Part shown: one piece after another, positions 21,996 to 32,761 of the stretch
Layout of the letters: each line of letters begins with the position of its first letter
Position numbering within the stretch: position 1 is the stretch's first letter
Source: Lineus longissimus
Taxonomy: Eukaryota; Nemertea; Pilidiophora; Heteronemertea; Lineidae
Direction: 5' to 3'
Assembly (NCBI RefSeq): GCF_910592395.1
Contig: NC_088320.1
Location: forward strand, 15,744,501 to 15,808,500
Length of the DNA stretch: 64,000 nt
Notes under the pieces: model-generated
What the model saw: the letters and a program-made list of their open reading frames with translations, nothing else
What the model was told of the DNA's origin: nothing
Databases searched by the model: none
Translations under genes and position numbers: made by a program

Positions 21996-22324
21996 ATGAA
22001 ACCCTCTAGCTCATCTATCACCGCAAGTCTTCTAGACTACGAGAATACCGAGTCACCTCAACGACTGTACCCAATGTTGTTTCTGGCCTACCAGATCTTG
22101 ACTCGGTACATATTGATGTTGCCAGTGGCGATGGGTGTGCCGGGAAACATCCTTTCCATCCTGGTGGCGAATAGGAAACACAACCGGGTGCTCTCTCCTT
22201 GTATCTACATGAAGGCGATGGCCGTGGCGGACACTTGGATGCTCATTCAAAACGTGGTTTTTCACCCGGTAGTTTACTTTGAGTTGGGACAATTCGAGAA
22301 AGACCTGAGAGAGGCATTATTCAG
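21996..22324 (+). CDS. GPCR-B first exon, unit 2 (no downstream exons of its own)
   Basis: The frame is intact and matches unit 1 except Leu to Trp in TM2 (MAVADTWMLI), a bulky change in a normally small/aliphatic position. It has the same phase-2 donor cag|gtaggc. As in unit 1, no exon 2 or 3 follows within the unit. It could be a dead partial copy or an alternative first exon for the acceptor at 30,181. Confidence 0.6.
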
Positions 22325-23112
22325 GTAGGCAATGTCTAGCGAATATTTATATCAACACCTTCTATATATACCATACATTATCCCTCAAACTCGTGCGCAG
22401 AATAAAACATGTCAAATACGGGTTTGAAGGAGTACGTACGCCGTTTTTAATCACTGGCGCGCCTAATGAAACTATGTAAGTACAAAGCTATGCCACTTAA
22501 TTTAATTCCTCATATCGGTTTTTGCATGTGTCATTCCCATCGATTCTTAGGTATACCATTATGAACATGCACAAAAATATGTTCAAACGTGGTTTGAGAT
22601 TTTGTGATTGTATCGTGCCGCATCTGGATGTCGCATGTTGGTAACATATTTCCCTGTCATAAAATCTAGTGGTTAAGACCACCCTGGCGCTATGGGCGTA
22701 TGCAAGGAGCAAGTGTATGGACACTTTTCGTGAGCTCGTTTACCACATTCTTCAGCCCTGAAAATACAAAGCCTCTCTATCAAGGAGACCCTTGGGACTG
22801 ATAAATTCTGTCCTTAATCGAGAGGTGTCCTGGATTACAAAATGTCAAATTGAGTGGAAATGACAAATTTGGGGTCAAATCCAGTGTTCCTAGTAGAGAG
22901 GGTGTCCTTGGTAGAAAGGTGTTCGCTAAGGGAGGATCCACTGTACTATTCGCCGAAAGAACCAGCGATACATGAAAAAATCTGAAACAAAATTTGGTTA
23001 CAGCCATTTTTTAAATACTAAGTGGTGAACTCTGTGTCAAAAAAACAACCCGCTGCTTTCAGTTTAGACTGGCGAATGTCACGACTCGTTGTCCTGACTG
23101 CAAGACGAGTGT
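22325..23112 (+). other. Flank and unit 2/3 junction tail
   Basis: Repeats 15,335-16,122 almost exactly, including the dispersed repeat at 22,780-22,950. No gene is seen. Confidence 0.5.
22780..22950 (+). repeat. Dispersed 'gtgtcc/agagagg' repeat, copy 2
   Basis: Near-identical to 15,790-15,960 because it lies in the duplicated tail. Confidence 0.6.
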
Positions 23113-23512
23113 GCGAATAGTGAACTTTGGTTGACTGGAGTGTATGTTTGAGCTGACTTTTTAAAATAACATGCGCAAATCATGCCAATAGAAACGTGTC
23201 CTTCTCTCTTAAGTAAGTCAGCTGATCGTAAGCATAGCTCCCTAAACTAGGCCTTTTGCCTGTTTACCATTTTCCAAAATATACATGTACATGTATTACA
23301 ATTTTCCGGTATGCGTAAACGTATACAAATAATATGAATATCGAGTGTTTTATCATTGTTTAATTATATTTCAACTTCTCCTACAGTCTCTCTAGCGAGA
23401 CAGATGATTGGAGAAATCGCCCCTCTTTTTACAAAATCGAGGCCCAAGTCAAGCTGTATGCGATGGTGTGTGACTTCCAAAAGGGGCCATACTTGCTGCG
23501 TTGGCTAACTCG

Positions 23513-23520
23513 TATATAAA
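23513..23520 (+). promoter_or_regulatory. TATA-box-like site, unit 3
   Basis: Identical core to units 1 and 2. A role is not shown. Confidence 0.3.
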
Positions 23521-23575
23521 AGTCTTCCTATGACTTGTAGGCCACCGAGATTTTTCCTTTGATGTTAGCTCGAAG

Positions 23576-23647
23576 AGCCTCACAGCCTATTGGCTAACAC
23601 TGCTGGCTACCACGCAAACGGATCCGGGTTCGATCCTGTCGACAGAC
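23576..23647 (+). repeat. tRNA-like (SINE-head-like) sequence, unit 3
   Basis: B box ggttcgatcc is at 23,637-23,646. Same reading as the unit 1 copy. Confidence 0.4.
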
Positions 23648-24055
23648 CCTGTCGAAGGCGTTCAAATGTGACCATAAATAATATGTGGCCGTGAAATGTC
23701 ATGACGTCGCCTATAGCATTCCGCGACGTTACTATTTATAGCTCATAAGGTCATTTGAATAAGATATTGATGACGTTTTAGTCACGTGACAGTCGGACAT
23801 CGACACTTATTTCTACGCATTTGAGCTTATTTCAAAGTAAATTATCTTTGACCCTGCATTGTTTTTTGCATGAAAGATACCATAGAGTTAGAGAGAGAAA
23901 TATTCAGAACAATTATGTAGTATTTCCAACACTCGGACATGTGCCAGATTGAATCTAACTGCCCTAGTTAGAAAGCCTGAATCCATTACGAAACCGTATG
24001 TTTGTCCGACATTGCCTGTAATTCAGCGATGGGGAAATAGAGGGCAGCAGCTGCA

Positions 24056-24322
24056 GTGACCTCATTATCGCGGAATGCTATTTCTGTCGCCACCTGGCCC
24101 CATCACACGCCTGTAGTTATTTACAAACTACCCGATGCAGAGAAATGTTTTGTTCGAGTTTGGTATGCCTGTATATTCTTACCGCGGATTTCACCGTTCC
24201 CTTGGTTAGTTTGTGAGATGGATAGTAGTAGAACCTTAGACATTCATTGTTATAGAGGCATCCGCCAGGGTTGTGTTCTTTCATCGTTTTTCAAAAGTGT
24301 TATTATGTTTATAGTTGCATGA
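24056..24322 (+). pseudogene. Decayed LINE reverse-transcriptase fragment, unit 3
   Basis: Same fragment, identical at protein level to unit 2 (EKCFVRVW). An overlapping 104-codon frame runs on to 24,585 because of a small indel. It has no protein-like continuation. Confidence 0.6.
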
Positions 24323-26059
24323 TCTGCTGTGCGATCTTTCAAACACCGAATGAGGCGAGAGGAGAGCTCACCATCGTTTTAATAACTGATGATGACATAA
24401 ATTTAGTAGGAGCAAGTGTTCCTTGTTCCCAGTACAAGTGCTTCAGGTACTTACAGAAATGGTGCTTTGTTTCCGGAATCATGAAAACTAAAGGTAATGA
24501 ACATCGAATCAACCTTCCTTTTACGCCGTTATACTTATTACTATACTATCGGTTTAGTAAATTGGTGCTAACTTTAGATATGTGAATAATGATTAGCTGT
24601 CTTGGATGGGGGGGGGGGATCACAGATATGTATGAACCGCTCAGCAACATACACAAGCACTGCCTCTTACAGTCAACTTAAACTTTAAATTCATTTATCC
24701 CATTGTTCAGCATTCAACAATACCGGAATCATGTTCCGTATTCCAGTTGCAAGGTGAGTATTTGTTTTCAAGGCCCGCATCTGGTATGATTCAATCGAAA
24801 CTTTTTAATAGGTTTGCCGAACTATGTGTTTTCTATTCACACTGTTCTCATTACGTCTCCATTGACTGATAGGTTGACGAAGAGCGTTATGCTGCGTTTC
24901 TATCCATATTCGGTGGTTCTCTGCAGTGGTAGTCCGATTGCTAAAATGAGTTCGAGTTCACCATCATGGAAGTGTTGCCGTCGATCATTATCATAAGTTA
25001 AGAGTGGATATTGTCAAGGAATTTCGGGTGATTCACGGACAGTCTCATTTGAAACCGATGTGAGAAAAGTAAATGGAATTTTGTTCGAACTGTCCAACAG
25101 GAATTGGAAATTGGCCAACTGAATGAAAAACGAATAGGCGGCTAAGAGATCTTCGTTAAGTGTAAGTGTTGGAACGAAGTTTAATATTTGGCAAATAATG
25201 ATGCCTTGTTTTCGATGATAATCAATACATTGATGAAATCATTCTTTTTGGTTTTGTTTTTCTTTTATCGCTCAAGTTTGTCAGCAATATGTAAGCCAAA
25301 ACACAAATGTTTACCGAACGCCGCATGAAAGTTGGGTATTTCATGCAACATTGAAAAACCAGTTTGAATAAGTCAGGTCTTTCTCATTCCATTCACCAAA
25401 TAAATCTGGATCATGACGTCACCTCGACAAGGCAGTGAACTATAACCGAGAGCTTCTTTATCTAGAGAGAAATCTGATGAAAACTACGGTCAAAGCTAGT
25501 ATAAATTGATTTGCACGTAGATTTTAAGGTTAACAACATCTATATATATATATATTTTATTAACGTGTCACCTTTTACAAAAAGCCAGCCTGCAAAGGCT
25601 TACGAGACACAATAATTCATAATTTGTAAACGGGAGCGCAACATGTCGACCGCGGCAAAGGGAGGGGTGGTCCGACCATACACGACTTATTCTACTTAAG
25701 ATTTGAGGCGGTTTATTTACGTATTTGGTAGATGAGTCGTATATAGCTAGCTACACGTCCTGCCACTGCCGGACTCGACAGAAGCGCAAAATATATATGA
25801 CGACAGCTGGCGAGGCCACTCTCTTCACCACATCTATAACAAAGCGTGGATATACACCTCTTTATTAGGTTTAATAATTTGGTGCTTTTTGCCGTTTGTA
25901 CAACGGAGTGATACGCAGCAACGATTAGAAATTGGTGTAGTTCCTGATTTGAAGTATAACGCAGAGCTTTTTTATCCAGGGATGCCAACTGCTGAACTAG
26001 ATGTTTCAATATTTACGTAATGCTCAGATGTTAAAAGATATGAATATCAAACAGCTGCG
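24323..26059 (+). other. Noncoding spacer upstream of GPCR-A, unit 3
   Basis: Keeps the G tract (near 24,608) and ~290-bp block missing in unit 2. It has a TA microsatellite near 25,541-25,556. No gene is seen. Confidence 0.5.
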
Positions 26060-27094
26060 ATGTCGACAACTAACGAGGCCATTCCTTTCATCATATCCAG
26101 AGAGAATGAAACATGTTTGTTCCCAATATATCCATTGATTGGTTTCTATAGTTTAGCGGTCTTCATCATTAATACACCATTAACATTAATCATGGCAGCA
26201 ATTGGCTTTCCAGCAAATATACTTGCGATTATTGGCATAGGATATGAGCGGCCATACACATCAACTTCTGTGCTGCTACAAGGTTTAGCGGTTACTGACA
26301 GTCTTGTATTGGTTTCAGTGGTATTAGGTGAATCATTGCAGTACCTGTACCATTACACAGGTTTGTGGTTCGAATATATTTTGTTTCATGCGCAAGCATA
26401 CAGTTATCTTAGCACACTGGAGTTCTTTTCAAAGACGGCATCTATCTATATCACCGTCTGTGTGGCCTCAGAGCGATTCATTGCTGTCTGCAGGCCACTT
26501 TTGGCGGCAGCTATTTGTACAAAGAAGAATGCCTACATTTCACTATCCGCAATCTGCGTTTGCGCTTTCTTGTATCGAATCCCTCTGTTCCTCACGTACG
26601 AGGTAACATTTCGTTACGACCCTTGCTCGCGTATGATCCTACCCAGTTGGGACAATTCTGCTTGGTACTTAGACTATTACTTCTACATCACCTACATTAG
26701 CGTCATTCATCTCATAATCAATTCATTTATACCAATAATAAGCCTTACAATTTTCAGTCGCTTGATATTATTGAGCCTAAATCATGCAACTACTGGACCT
26801 CTAACCAAGAATGACGCACAGCGAGCCAAACTGATTAAGATGGTTACGTATAGGGTGGTCACAGTGGTGGTGATATTTATTATTCTAGAACTCCCGGGCG
26901 GTCTTTCTCAAGGTCTTGCACTCATTCAAACTTACTCAGATCTTGATTTCGACTCCAATACCACTCATGGTATTCTCAATATGTCATACTTTTTGAGCAA
27001 TTTAAATAGTTTTGTTAATTTCTTTATCTACTGTGCAACAGGACGACGGTTTAGACAAGCATTATGGAAGGTGTTGAAATGCAACCATGAATGA
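26060..27094 (+). CDS. Class A GPCR, intronless, copy 3
   Basis: 344 residues and the most diverged of the three. Differences from copy 2 are CLFPIYPL for CMYQIYPL in the N-terminus, YITVCVASERF for YVTVCVATERF in TM3, His to Tyr in TM5 (YYFYIT), and YSDLDFDSNTTHG for FSDFDFDSNTTDG in the third extracellular loop. Most changes are in the N-terminus and an outer loop, where ligand contacts would lie, which may suggest changed specificity. The ERF and NSFVNFFIY motifs and basic C-terminus are unchanged. A candidate AATAAA lies at 27,616-27,621. It appears functional. Confidence 0.93.
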   Translation: MSTTNEAIPFIISRENETCLFPIYPLIGFYSLAVFIINTPLTLIMAAIGFPANILAIIGIGYERPYTSTSVLLQGLAVTDSLVLVSVVLGESLQYLYHYTGLWFEYILFHAQAYSYLSTLEFFSKTASIYITVCVASERFIAVCRPLLAAAICTKKNAYISLSAICVCAFLYRIPLFLTYEVTFRYDPCSRMILPSWDNSAWYLDYYFYITYISVIHLIINSFIPIISLTIFSRLILLSLNHATTGPLTKNDAQRAKLIKMVTYRVVTVVVIFIILELPGGLSQGLALIQTYSDLDFDSNTTHGILNMSYFLSNLNSFVNFFIYCATGRRFRQALWKVLKCNHE

Positions 27095-29273
27095 TATATG
27101 GCCGTGAAATGTCCGTAAAATACCCCGCTTGCTCACATCACCAGTCCAATTAAGCAGCCGGCATCAAAACACACTATTGAGTTTAACGAGGAAATAGCAT
27201 TGGTATTGGTCTTCATGAGTGGCCTTACGATAGACTGTGGTCGTGATGGCGCCGTCCTGAGATCCTGGTATTCAATTATGGATTTTGCGACGTAAAGATG
27301 ATTGGGTTGTATTGAAAACATGCATCTCATGATATTTTGGTGGTCGATCGCCAAGGCAAACGTAGCTATAATCCAACCTTGCGTCTGGAATTGGTGGAGG
27401 TGCACAATGACTTAGGACGAGGCTTACAAATAAATTATTTCATTTCCTGTGTCCAACAGCAATTACGATTATTTTCTTTGGAGTGATATGTGTCCAATAA
27501 GATTGATTCATCTCAATAGGGGACACGATTCTGAAGAGTTCTATAACAAAACTGAGAATAATACCCTATCCACAGTCAGTGAAGACGCGATGATGATAGA
27601 ATGTCCCTCGCAGTAAATAAAGGAATCGAAAGAAGACGTTTCTTCAAATGGTCTACTGATTTGTCGTTTTGCCTTGTCAGAACTGTTTAAGACTTTATTC
27701 ATATTATGTTTCAGTGTGTGTTGATCGAAGTGCAGCTTTTTTATTTGATGTCTTGTTATTCATCAGAAAATGACAGAAAATATCAAGATTCGTTCACAAT
27801 AGTATTATGCAATACCTTGGATAACAATTATTGGTAATGCAACGTTGGTTACAAAGGCCATGATGTCGTGTCGTCTTGCGGTGTTCACGGCCGCTCCGGA
27901 ATTGGTGCATTACCAACATTTTATTGCTAAAACGGCCATTTTGGGTTCGTTGTTCCGCGGATGATTCCACCTTTTATAGTAGTAAATGATGCTGTGATCA
28001 GCATTCATTTAGGACACTAGGAAAGAGGAAACTAACAACAAGATGTTTGTATCATGTTAGAATAGCCCACCCAGTACATTTGTGTAAATTGAGACTTAAG
28101 CAAAGTGCGTGTCACTGGTTTAGTTCGGCCGTCCTCAGTATAGAGAACGCCTGTGGGTGGGACATCCCGTCTAGTCCTTTGTCTTTGAGCGCCTGTCAAG
28201 GTTGTGACAGTTGTCACTTTTGTATTTTCAGTTTAACCCTATGCCTATACTACGAGATAAATAGACGTCTTCTTAGAGTCGAAATCGTCGTTGCTTTCCT
28301 TGATAGTGTCACATCACACATAATATTACAGCAGCAGTTAATTAATGGTTTAATAGATCTTACAAGAAACACTGTAAAGTATGTAGTATAACAGCGCTGA
28401 ATAGATACAAAAAATATTGAACCAAATCGCTAGAAAGTTCGAAGAGATTCTCTTTTATTGAATAACTATACAACACATGGACGGGAGTGTTATAAGTAAT
28501 CAGAACAGCCGTTTTTCGCAGTTGATCATGATTTCATTACTTTTTCTCAGAGCTTGTATTTGACGTGACTTGCAATAATTGTCCCCGAGACGACATGGAA
28601 GGTAATGCAAGGAATACTGTGGTGATCAGACATTCTTCCACGTAGCATGAGGAAAGGCGTTTTTGTACAGTTGTCTTTGCCCGAATTGATGAGGGGTAAT
28701 GAAAATGCACCATGAAAATTATTCACCACCAGCAAATGATTGGTTGGTGCTGTGAAGAGGAAGCTACAATGGAATTTATTCCTGTATCACTTTTGTTGTT
28801 CATCTGCCCTCAAGCCGGACAACTTATACTGGAGTTTGGCACCCGAGTTAGCGACGCGCGCTTAAAATTTCGTCACAACGGCGGACCGTGGTGGTGTCCA
28901 GCTATGTCGTAGTCCTTTGACCTTTATTAGCCCTCGTCACAAAAAGCTTAATTTTGGTTTTGGTACTGCCAGCACCAGGTAGTCGGCAAACGACTGAACA
29001 AGCTATACAAACAAAATCGTTCCAGAAAAAGCAAGCATTCGCATACCTGTGAGCTTCAGATTAACATGTAGGCGTGTCAAGTGAATAAAAGTATTTTGAC
29101 ATCAAAGTTCAAATACATAAGATATAAAGTTTCCGATGTGTGTTATTGAAATGCGTGTTATGAAATAGTTACCAAGAGAAACGGAAATACTCTTGTGTGC
29201 AGCGTGGCCTTTATTAGCCTAACCTGTTATCTCGTAACGTCATCTCAATATCTATTTCCGAGGTGGCTCCGCA
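27095..29273 (+). other. Spacer between GPCR-A and GPCR-B exon 1, unit 3
   Basis: Homologous to 12,834-15,005 with more substitutions. No gene is seen. Confidence 0.5.
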
Positions 29274-29602
29274 ATGAAACCCTCTAGCTCATCTATCACC
29301 GCAAGTCTTCTAGACTACGAGAATACCGAATCACCTCAATGACTGTACCCCATGTTGTTTCTGGCCTACCAGATCTTGACTCGTTACCTGTTGATGTTGC
29401 CAGTGGCGATGGGTGTGCCAGGAAACATCCTTTCCATCCTGGTGGCGAATAGGAAACACAACCGGGCGCTCTCTCCTTGTATCTACATGAAGGCGATGGC
29501 CGTGGCGGACACTTTGATGCTCATTCAAAACGTGGTTTTTCACCCGGTAGTTTACTTTGAGTTGGGACAATTCGAGAAAGACCTGAGAGAGGCATTATTC
29601 AG
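29274..29602 (+). CDS. GPCR-B exon 1, unit 3, with nonsense codon 23
   Basis: Same 329-bp exon as units 1 and 2, followed by the same phase-2 donor (cag|gtaggc). Codon 23 is TGA (29,340-29,342) where units 1 and 2 have CGA, a C-to-T change in a CpG. Translation could restart at Met27 (29,352), which precedes TM1. The seven membrane segments could then survive without the first 26 residues. This is the only copy adjacent to exons 2 and 3. It is either a gene with a shortened N-terminus or a recent pseudogene. Confidence 0.65.
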
Positions 29603-30180
29603 GTAGGCACAGTCTAGCGAATATTTATATCAACACCTTCTATATATACCATACATTATCCCTCAAACTCGTGCGCAGAATAAAACATGTCAAATACGGG
29701 TTTGAAGGAGTACGTACGCCGTTTTTAATCACTGGCGCGCCTAATGAAACTATTTAAGTACAGAGTTATGCCACTTCATTTAATTCCTCATATCGGTTTT
29801 TTCCCGTGTCATTCCCATCGATTCTTAGGTATACCATTATGAACATGCACAAAAATATGTTCAAACGTGGCTTGAGATTTTGTGATTGTATCGTGCCGCA
29901 TCTGGATGTCGCATGTTGGTAACATATTTCCCTGTCATAAAATCTAGTGGTCGTAACGCACCGAAAGGTAAGAAACTTCAGCATTTTTGTCACTTCACAA
30001 GTTCGCCCCCTGTACATCAATGCACTACGCAATGTACAGGGGGGGGCGGGAGCACCTTTCGCTCCTTAGAGACCTTTTTGTTTTTTTCTCCCTCTTCTGG
30101 CTGAACCCCTTTACAATGTTTTGACCCCTTACTGACACCGAATTCAGTGAACTGTGATCAGACTTACCCTTTCCTTTCAG
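29603..30180 (+). other. GPCR-B intron 1
   Basis: The intron runs from the donor gtaggc to the acceptor ctttcctttcag. Up to 29,951 it matches units 1 and 2 and then becomes unique. It carries a strong inverted repeat at 30,004-30,048. Confidence 0.6.
30004..30048 (+). repeat. GC-rich inverted repeat (hairpin) in GPCR-B intron 1
   Basis: The arms cgccccctgtacat and atgtacagggggggg.cg flank a 14-base loop. It begins ~50 bases after the point where unit 3 leaves the duplicated sequence. Confidence 0.7.
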
Positions 30181-30401
30181 GTTAAATTACTGTACAACAT
30201 ATATGTACGCCGTGGCTTCTGGGCTCTTCCTCGCAGAGATGAGCGTTGATCGTCTGATCGCGGTGAGGTTTCCGATGGCTGCCCCAAGACTCTGCACCAA
30301 ATCAAGGGCCATCAAGACGGTCATCATCACGACGGTTATATCGATAATATTCAATCTCCAAGTTCCATTTGTGATGGAGTATGTCAAGAATCCAGTGACA
30401 G
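30181..30401 (+). CDS. GPCR-B exon 2 (TM3 to TM4)
   Basis: The exon begins after tttcag with one base that completes the split codon from exon 1 (AG+G, Arg). It encodes LNYCTTYMYAVASG, a TM3 with the usual extracellular Cys, then MSVDRLIAVRFP, a clear DRY-region variant, then a basic loop and TM4. It ends at a donor (cag|gtatta) in phase 1. Both splice phases agree with exon 1 and exon 3. It is present once in the window. Confidence 0.8.
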
Positions 30402-32033
30402 GTATTATAACATCTTGACCCGCATCGTTTTTAGATCGCTAAATCACTCACCCAAACCCTCGACATTTTCCGCCTCAGAAGCGGTTTTTTGGCCCAGGCA
30501 AGTAGCCTCGATTTTGAACCAATCAAACAACGAACTCAGCAACTGCAGTAGTATCCGATTCTGAGCGCCAATATGATTTGAAATATCCACGACAATACGA
30601 TTTGAAATTGTGATCATTCTCGTTTTGCCATGGGGCAGGGGAAACAGGTAGATAAAAAGAGTTTCAGAATTTGTGGAATTAAAGCTATTTTGGGTTTTGG
30701 CTATCCCAGGAGAACGAATTTCTGCCAACAACCCCGTGTGCCTATTACACGGATTTTAAAAATACATTATACATTTCAGAAGTTGGACCGTTGCCAAAAC
30801 AGGGGACGAGGTCGGACAATGCGATCGGCGTTGATCTCTTTGCCCTATTTTGGTTGCGCTCTGATTGGCGCACACGATGAGAGCGTCCCGAGAAAACAGG
30901 AGAATCGATGGAATATGTCATGGGTTTGTTGAGCTCGATAGTGGTGACGCAAACGCATGAGAGTCAGGATGGTATAATACATATATACATATATATTGTA
31001 TACTTAAGTGTCATATACAGAAAGTGGCAAGCCGAATTCGGCTTACAAGACACTATTATATAATAATTGCAGCACTGCATCTGTTCGGTGCTACCTTTGG
31101 TGACAGCGACCGGTGGGTTGCGAGTGTTGCTTTTTTCAATGGCATCTTTGGCGAATGTCGCCACTTCTTCCATTATTGCTGGATCACACCTAGGACCTGT
31201 CAATCCGCAAAAAAATGTATATGTGTCAAGAAGAAGCTTTTGCCAATATCATGATAAAGTTTAACAACATTCCAATCCCGATCGCCTGAGAAAAAGGTTT
31301 TTTCCGTACAGCATATCCATCAACTAGTCACTCGCGCATTGATCTGGCCCTATCAAAATACAAGTTTTAAACTGACCATGAAGTGAGACCACATTTTCTT
31401 AAAGCATATTTCGGTGATGGCCTGACTCTGTAGATTTAAAATCAACCACAGACTGCCAATTAATTCCACTTTGATTCATCCCAGCCAAGTATTTACCACG
31501 ACTTGACTTTTTGATAAGCTCCATGTGACTGTGCCACACTTCCGGCAGTGGATGAATACAATTCTCTGCCCATCATGAAATCGGAACGACATGCGCAAAT
31601 CTGCCCATCACTGACACGACCTCGATATGCTTCCAGTTTACAAGTGTGTTCTGCTATAGCTGCGCCATTCTTGAAAATCGGTCCGAACGCTATACATGTA
31701 TATATCGGTCAGTGGTTTTGCTCCAACATGTCCGCGCATCACCAATTCGCCGGGATGTTGCTTGGGACAATCGTTTGCCTTATCCCTTCGTATTTTGTTT
31801 TCTATCAAAATATTATGTTCGTGGGCATTGCGAATGGATGTCACAAACCAAATCACAACTCGTACTGCACTCATAATTACACAGTATCAACTGCTGGATC
31901 AGACGGCCCGATGCCATTTCACATGTGCATGCGCGATAAGCCAGATAACTCAGTGGAAGTCCGAGTATTGGTATTCGTGTAGTCTACGTGGCCTTGTTTT
32001 CGTTTATGAAAAAAATATCATTTTATACCACAG
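30402..32033 (+). other. GPCR-B intron 2
   Basis: 1.6 kb between a phase-1 donor and the acceptor ataccacag. It has AT-rich runs near 30,972-31,005. A direct join of exons 2 and 3 is in frame but gives a second extracellular loop with no Cys to pair with the TM3 Cys. A small extra exon may be hidden here. A Cys-containing open stretch at ~31,840-31,975 is a candidate, but its splice phases do not fit. Confidence 0.5.
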
Positions 32034-32539
32034 GCACTGAAGTTCTCATCATCCAAGTCCCAGAATACCCGCAAATCGAGATGGTTGCCTCATTATCTCA
32101 AATGTTTATGGCAACTTTCGGTCCGTTCGTCGTCATAATCGGGGCAAATCTAATCATTATTGTCACGGTTAAAAAGGCATCTGCACAACGGGCAAAGATG
32201 AGCGGAACTACCAGAGAAGGTCAAGGTCAGGGGAAACTGAAGGAACAACAACACCTAACGCGCATGCTCATATTTGTCAGCCTGGCACATTGCATGACGT
32301 CACTTCCATTTCGACTGCACGGTGTGTTGATGGATCTGCCAGCTGTCGGGGAGATTTACAAAATGGATGAAGTCTATTGGAACCTGCGGTATCTCGTCGA
32401 GGTCTACGTTTTGTTCAATCTGTGGCTTTTCAACTATGCAATTAATTTTTATATGTACTGTATAGGGGGCGGTGCGAAATACAGAAATGATTTGCGCGAA
32501 GTTTTCAGTGAACTATTCCATTGTTGCTTCAAATCATAA
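32034..32539 (+). CDS. GPCR-B exon 3 (TM5 to C-terminus)
   Basis: 168 codons including the stop. It encodes TM5 (FGPFVVIIGANLIIIVTV), a basic third intracellular loop (KKASAQRAKMSG), TM6 (LTRMLIFVSLAHCMTSLPF), and TM7 with NYAINFYMYCIGG, an NPxxY variant, followed by a C-terminus ending in Cys-Cys-Phe-Lys-Ser that could be palmitoylated. The Pro after the TM6 Ser-Leu matches the TM6 kink. Exons 1-3 together give ~351 residues, the usual size for a class A peptide receptor. It is a relative, not a close copy, of GPCR-A. Confidence 0.85.
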
Positions 32540-32761
32540 TCATGTTGTTCCAACTTGACTTACAAACGCCAAGAGCAGTAGACAGCTTTTTTTCTGACGG
32601 CAAGCAAAGCTTTAACGGGATTTCGCTCGACAAACGTTTCGGCCTACTTTTCTACGTTTTCTCGGGTGATGAAAATTAACCTTCTCGGCAACTTTTTCGG
32701 CCTGATGAACATGTGGACAACAGGGCCTGCAACATGGTTCCGTTCCGATTTGCATAATGGT

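Larger units (their letters stand above)
16123..23112 (+). repeat. Segmental tandem duplication, unit 2
   Basis: Same layout as unit 1. It is shorter because ~290 bases present in units 1 and 3 are deleted at ~17,435, and it shares with unit 3 the ~45-base loss near 18,160. It ends in the same 439-bp tail as unit 1, so the 1/2 and 2/3 junctions are identical. Confidence 0.95.
23113..29951 (+). repeat. Segmental tandem duplication, unit 3
   Basis: Same layout as the other units up to 29,951, in the intron after GPCR-B exon 1. There the shared tail is absent and the sequence continues into GPCR-B exons 2 and 3. It is somewhat more diverged than units 1 and 2 are from each other in the second half, but keeps the ~290-bp block. 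Confidence 0.95.

Noticed and set aside
31548-31982. Possible extra GPCR-B exon encoding the second extracellular loop
   Set aside because: It has suitable cysteines, but no donor/acceptor pair gives the phase 1 to phase 1 exon needed between exons 2 and 3. I left it as intron.
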